NCBI RefSeq assembly: GCF_907165205.1 | Contig: NC_058196.1 | Span: 28,500,501 to 28,564,500 of the forward strand | DNA from: Coccinella septempunctata | Lineage: Eukaryota; Arthropoda; Insecta; Coleoptera; Coccinellidae | Direction of reading: 5' to 3' | DNA length: 64,000 nt | Shown: one piece after another, positions 59,690-64,000 of the stretch | Numbering within the stretch: position 1 is the first letter of the stretch | Layout: the number at the start of each line of letters is the position of its first letter | Notes under the pieces: model-generated | What the model was told of the DNA's origin: nothing | The model's input: the letters and a program-made list of their open reading frames with translations, nothing else | Database searches by the model: none | Position numbers and translations under genes: made by a program

Positions 59690-61135
59690 CAACAGTTCAA
59701 ATAGACAGTTGAACATATATTGACAGTTCAAGCTGGCAATCATACATCATTATCAGTTCAAACTGCCAATGAGCTATGTATAATTGTCAGTTTAAACTGC
59801 GAATCATGTTTACTTGTCAGTTCAAATTAACTATTTCACATAACTGTCACTACTGCCAGATCAAACTGACAATTGCACATAATTGCCAGTTCAAACTGTC
59901 ATTTCTACATCAGCAGCAGGTCAAACTGGCAACAACTTATGTATTTATAATTGTCAGTTCAATCTGAAAATTATGCGGAATTGTAACAATTGGCACAGAA
60001 TTGCTTGTTTCTTGTTTCAACTAACAATACAACATCATTTCCACTCCAAACCGACAATGACTTATGTATAAGTGTAAGGTCAAACTCGAAATTATGTTAA
60101 ATTCTCTCAAAAACAGCAATTTTATATAACTGCCAGATCATATTGACGATTAAACATAATTGACAATCTAAACTAACAATTTTGAATTAGTACTAGTTCA
60201 AACTGACAACAACTTACGTATTACTGTCAGTTCGAACTGTAATTAATATATACTTGTCAGTTCAAATTAACTATATTATATACCTGCCACTACTTCCAGA
60301 TCAAACTAACAATTGCACATGATTGCCAGTTCTAATTGACATTTGTAAATCAGCACAAGGCCAAACTGGCAACAACTTATGCATAATTGTCAGTTCAATT
60401 TAAAAATTAGGCGGAATTGTGACAATTGGCACAGAATTGCTTGTTTCTTGTTTCAACTGATAATACAAAATTATTACCACTCCAAACTGGCAATGACTTA
60501 TGTACAAGTGTCCGGTCAAACTTGCAATAATGTAAAATTCTTCGTTAAAAACAGCAATTTCATATAACTGCCAGATCACACTGACAATTAAACATAATGC
60601 CAGTCTAAACTGACAATTCTGAATTGGTACTAGTTCAAACTGACAACAAATCACGTTTAATTGTCATTTTGAACTGGCAATTACATATAACTGTCAGTTC
60701 AAACTGGAAATTATATAAAATTGTCACAAAGGGCACCTAATTTCCAGTTTAAACTGACAATACTAAATAATTACCTGTTCAAACCGACAATAACTTATGT
60801 TAGTGTCAAGAAATCATGTAATATTCTCTGTATAAATTAGCAATTTTGTATAACTGCCAGATTAAATTGACAATTCTGAATCAGTACCAGTTCGAACTGG
60901 CAACAACCCCTATTGTCAGTTTGAACTGGTACTGGAATTTGATCTGGCAGTTATACAAAATTGCTAATTTATACAGAGAATATTTCATAGTTTCCTGACA
61001 CTAACAGAAGTTATTGTCGGTTTGAACTGGTAATGATGTAAAATTGTCAGTTTATACTGGCAATTATGTGCCAATTGTGACAACTCCATATATTTGTTAG
61101 TCCAAATTGACAATTATAAGTTGTTGCCAGTTTGA
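59690..61135. repeat. tandem array of a palindromic TTGTCAGTTTGAACTGACAA motif
   Basis: About 40 degenerate copies of a motif like TGCCAGTTCAAACTGACAAT occur at irregular 30-40-bp steps. A longer unit repeats at 59985-60140 and 60425-60560 (GGCACAGAATTGCTTGTTTC in both), about 440 bp apart. Around 60905 the array folds back on itself: 60780-60905 is inverted at 60912-61040 (TATAAATTAGCAATTTTGTA against its inverse). Confidence 0.9.
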
Positions 61136-62748
61136 AACTCCAAAAACCCTCAAGAATGATATAAAATCTAACTGAATATGCAGAAATATTCTAGTTCTTT
61201 ATTTTTTTTTGTTCGATTAAACTTCTCGCAATAACATGAACGATGATACCAACTGACAGAAACAAAATAAGAAACATTTCTCACCAGCCATCGTAAAATA
61301 TGATAACGCGGGTCGAAAACCATTTCTCCACAATCCCGAAAAGGTATTCGGAAGACACATTTTTTTTGGCCGCCGGTTCGGACAAACGACCAGCCTCCAA
61401 TCGATCTCGGACCCCCCTGGGGGAGAATCCAAGGGCCTGTGTGTCCCGATGACTCCGGATACCGTAAATTTCCGCGAAGATCGATGCATGTTCAACAGCA
61501 AGACGTGAGTCGTTTCGAGAAATATTGTTCTGTTTTTACTTTCTCACGTAACGCCCCGGCATGATAGTGAAATATTCGGATAATGGGCCTGGAAACAAAT
61601 GGATGAAGGCGGCCGCCTCGTGGAAATTGAATTTGGACCTTGAGGGGTTCACCCTGCGAATTTTTTCCGGTCACTACTCGCATCAGAAAAAAACGTATTG
61701 TGGATTATCGGATCGTGGAATTTGATAGATGGTTCGTCGATAGAATATGTAGGCGTCCTGTTTTCGCATTTTATTTATCATACGGGGTATTCCGCTCGTA
61801 CTCTTATCATACATAAAGTAGGACTAGCTGAGTAAATTCCCCAGCAAGCTACAGGGTGATTTTCGAAATCCATGGAAATACTGAGGCCATCATCAAAGCC
61901 GAAAATATCGACGGAATTTATTGTCACTTGGGAGGTTATTGCTGACATCTAGTCAGAGATTGAGCTAAAGAGAGTAGAATACAGGCTGAGAAAGAAGTAA
62001 CGCATATATTTCATAAATTCTTCATTCATACAATTTAGTGAAAAATGCACGAACATTCATAAAATAAGATATGCACAAACCAGGCGAATTCTGAGAGTTT
62101 ATGTTATCAACAGTGTGCAGCGTTGCCGGTTGACTAGCGGTTTACTTAAATCGTTTCGTTGGGGTCAAAGAATCAGTCTGACTCCATAAACTTCGGTTTT
62201 AGCCGTTTTCGATCAATTCTCGTCTGTTATATTCATTTTTCATGGGTTTTTCACAGCAGTTCTTTTCAGAGCAATCAAGATTGTAACGTGGTTTCCTCGG
62301 AGAAAACTTATCTCGAGCGCCAGCTATTCTTTTCACTAGGAAGAATAGAAATCCTACCAGAGTAGCTGCTAGTCGGAGACGGAGTTCGCTGTTATCTAGG
62401 GTGGTTGCGATAACGAAGTAGTCAAAATCAAATTATGTTTATTCACACCTTCGGAAACTGATTATATATACAGCGGAAATATGTGTAGGTATGAAATAAG
62501 AGCGAATCGATCAGCAAACATACATTCGTGAAATTTGATCCGATCATGAGCACTTTATAAAGTTTATACCGGCTACAGTGAAAAATCAAAGGTTGCTCAA
62601 TAAAATGCGCCAATCAGAACTGACGAAATGGATACTGAGGATGACCTCGCGAAGTGAAATGACTTGCTATACGGTATCGTAATTAATTGTATTTCTCCAG
62701 AACTGAAAGAAACACAACCATGGCGGATCTATTCGAGACTTTTATTCG
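61136..62748. other. intron sequence
   Basis: No recognised gene. A short ACAGGGTGATTTTCGAAATC near 61851 looks like a MITE terminus without a partner. Confidence 0.4.
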
Positions 62749-62990
62749 CTACCCCAAGGGCTACCCTCCATGACTGATAGCGAAGAAAAGGTCTATTTTG
62801 AGCGCAACTACGGGATTTCACTGACGACGAGCGGTACCTCTTATTCTCTACCCCAAGGGCTTGCGCACCATGACTGATAGAAAAGAAGAGATTTATATTT
62901 CAACACTAATGACGCGGAAACGCGAACAGAGGGTTGACGGGACTTTCTCTTCACTACCCCAAGGGCTTACGGACCATGACTGATAGCGAA
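62749..62990. repeat. three copies of a ~38-bp motif at ~100-bp spacing
   Basis: CTACCCCAAGGGCT followed by ACCATGACTGATAG-like sequence occurs at 62749, 62848 and 62953. The 60-65 bp between copies are not similar to each other. Confidence 0.85.
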
Positions 62991-63640
62991 GGGAAAAGTC
63001 AGACTCGCGAAACAGGGTAAAGTACGGCAAAAGATGACAGAAAGCGATACAGTACAGCAGTGTCAGAGAAGTAACCGGTGCAGGTCTAACAAAGAAACTG
63101 AACGGTAAAGACGGAGACCTACCCCACACGTTAAAAATCTGAAAATTCCAGAATGCGACAAGAGTTAAAAACGCCGTCAGCTCCGGTTAATCGCATATCA
63201 ACATCAGAAAAACGTCAAAATCTTCAACGGCATGCAAGAAAAACAACGTTAAACACAGATAAACGGTTTTTTTACATTTACTCTGCCTATCGGAATGAAT
63301 GTACTGAATATTTGAGAATTAATCTTTTAAAATGTGTCAAATTTAGATCTTCGATGCTTTTTCTTGGAAATTCACGTCTCGACAGTTGACCGTCGAAAAA
63401 TTCCCAAAAAGATGGAGTCACGTTTCCTAGCCACTTAGTATATGTCTTATTCACTCCTTCGGATGAATTCCGACATCGCAACAGATCCAATTCAGGTGCC
63501 ATCATTCCCAATTATGCGTACTAAACATGGCTTTATAAATTCAGGATGACAGACCTCCAATCTGTAGCTTCGGCACTGTCACAAGACGCAACACAACCCA
63601 CCAGATTTACCTAAATATTAATTCCTTCCCATCGTTTCAG
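62991..63640. other. intron end before terminal ace-2 exon
   Basis: 63333-63420 is a diverged fragment of the ~165-bp repeat seen at 38215-38590. Otherwise nothing is recognised. The acceptor TTCCTTCCCATCGTTTCAG ends at 63640. Confidence 0.5.
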
Positions 63641-63777
63641 ATTCAGCGGAGGCCCCTTGCGTCAACACATACTTAAGCAAGATAGGATCGTCGGCCACAA
63701 GAATAGATCAACCGTTCTTCTCAATTATGCTACGCCATGCTGCCATCTTGATAACGGCTGTCTATCACGTGATGTAG
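63641..63777 (+). CDS. ace-2: acetylcholinesterase (ace-2 class), terminal exon with GPI-type tail
   Basis: AT completes the Asp codon split from exon D, and 45 codons follow in frame to a TAG at 63775-63777. The peptide begins DSAEAPCVNTYLSKIGSSAT. Its Cys is well placed for the interchain disulfide of dimeric insect AChE. The small residues GSSA are a plausible GPI attachment (omega) site. A short polar spacer is followed by the hydrophobic end FFSIMLRHAAILITAVYHVM. This is the layout of ace-2 C-termini, where the tail is removed and the enzyme is held on the outer membrane by a GPI anchor. The exon is too short to stand out as an ORF. Phase, acceptor and content all agree. The Arg and His make the tail less hydrophobic than usual. 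Confidence 0.88.
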
Positions 63778-64000
63778 ATAAGGATTCGGATATTCCGAAG
63801 GATGTAAGCAAACTACGTTTTAACACATCTTATGCAAGATGTACCCACTTAGGTGAAATACATTGCAAGCTTTAAAACGATGACCTAAATTTAGACTAGA
63901 TCTTTTAGAAGTTAGGTCATGAAATTGTATTGCGTCTGAATCAGGATGGTGGAAAAATACAGTGGTTGGTGCTGAAATTTTCGAAGAAACTGCGTAGTAT
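63778..64000 (+). other. probable start of the ace-2 3' UTR
   Basis: Follows the stop codon directly. No AATAAA is visible before the window ends, so the transcript end probably lies beyond. Confidence 0.55.

Noticed and set aside
62749..62990. CRISPR-like array (repeats with unlike spacers)
   Set aside because: Only three copies, spacing uneven, eukaryotic intron context, no cas genes.

Overview
This window looks like nuclear DNA of an insect, probably a beetle. The base composition is AT-rich, there are TTAGG (insect telomere-type) tracts, and mariner, Tc1-like, pogo-like and non-LTR elements are dense. The only host gene I can assign firmly is an acetylcholinesterase of the Drosophila Ace (ace-2) class on the + strand. 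Beetle origin is an inference from how the AChE sequence reads, not something the sequence proves.

The window holds the last five coding exons of that gene: 31500-31642, 33410-33562, 49106-49269, 55838-55995 and a short terminal exon at 63641-63777. All donors and acceptors are GT/AG and all four intron phases join in frame. Together the exons encode about 251 C-terminal residues. These include the catalytic histidine, both cysteines of a conserved internal disulfide, a C-terminal cysteine that probably forms the interchain disulfide, and a hydrophobic GPI-anchor-type tail ending at the stop codon at 63775-63777. The exons carrying the catalytic serine and glutamate are not visible, so 1-31499 is probably a very large intron.

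Region by region. 1-31499: a mariner carrying two nested MITEs (125-2322); a foldback MITE (3155-3706); a TTAGG tract (5046-5085); a large TIR element (6203-10082) with a 2.58-kb CACYG-ended insertion holding a SAM-domain gene relic; two LINE fragments and a second mariner (10.3-13.3 kb); an unassigned 127-codon reading frame (14106-14489); an apparently intact Tc1-like transposon (16610-18136); LINE RNase H debris; a GC-rich island with a candidate exon (20.5-21.1 kb); a pogo-like non-autonomous element (22162-23036); several small MITEs; a third mariner (24380-25650); and a LINE 3' end (29651-29957).

31.5-63.8 kb is the ace-2 3' half. Its introns hold a 265-bp tandem duplication with TTAGG units, a long hairpin, about twelve units of a 494-bp satellite in two blocks (39.1-46.3 kb), LINE debris, a second copy of the 6-10 kb element in inverted orientation, an element whose long inverted ends contain a 20-bp minisatellite (54118-55563), and 1.4 kb of repeats built on a palindromic motif (59.7-61.1 kb).

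I see no prokaryotic operon, CRISPR array or defence system. The most informative material is the hidden AChE exons, the empty-site comparisons that date the nested insertions, and the tandem and inverted repeat structures inside the gene.
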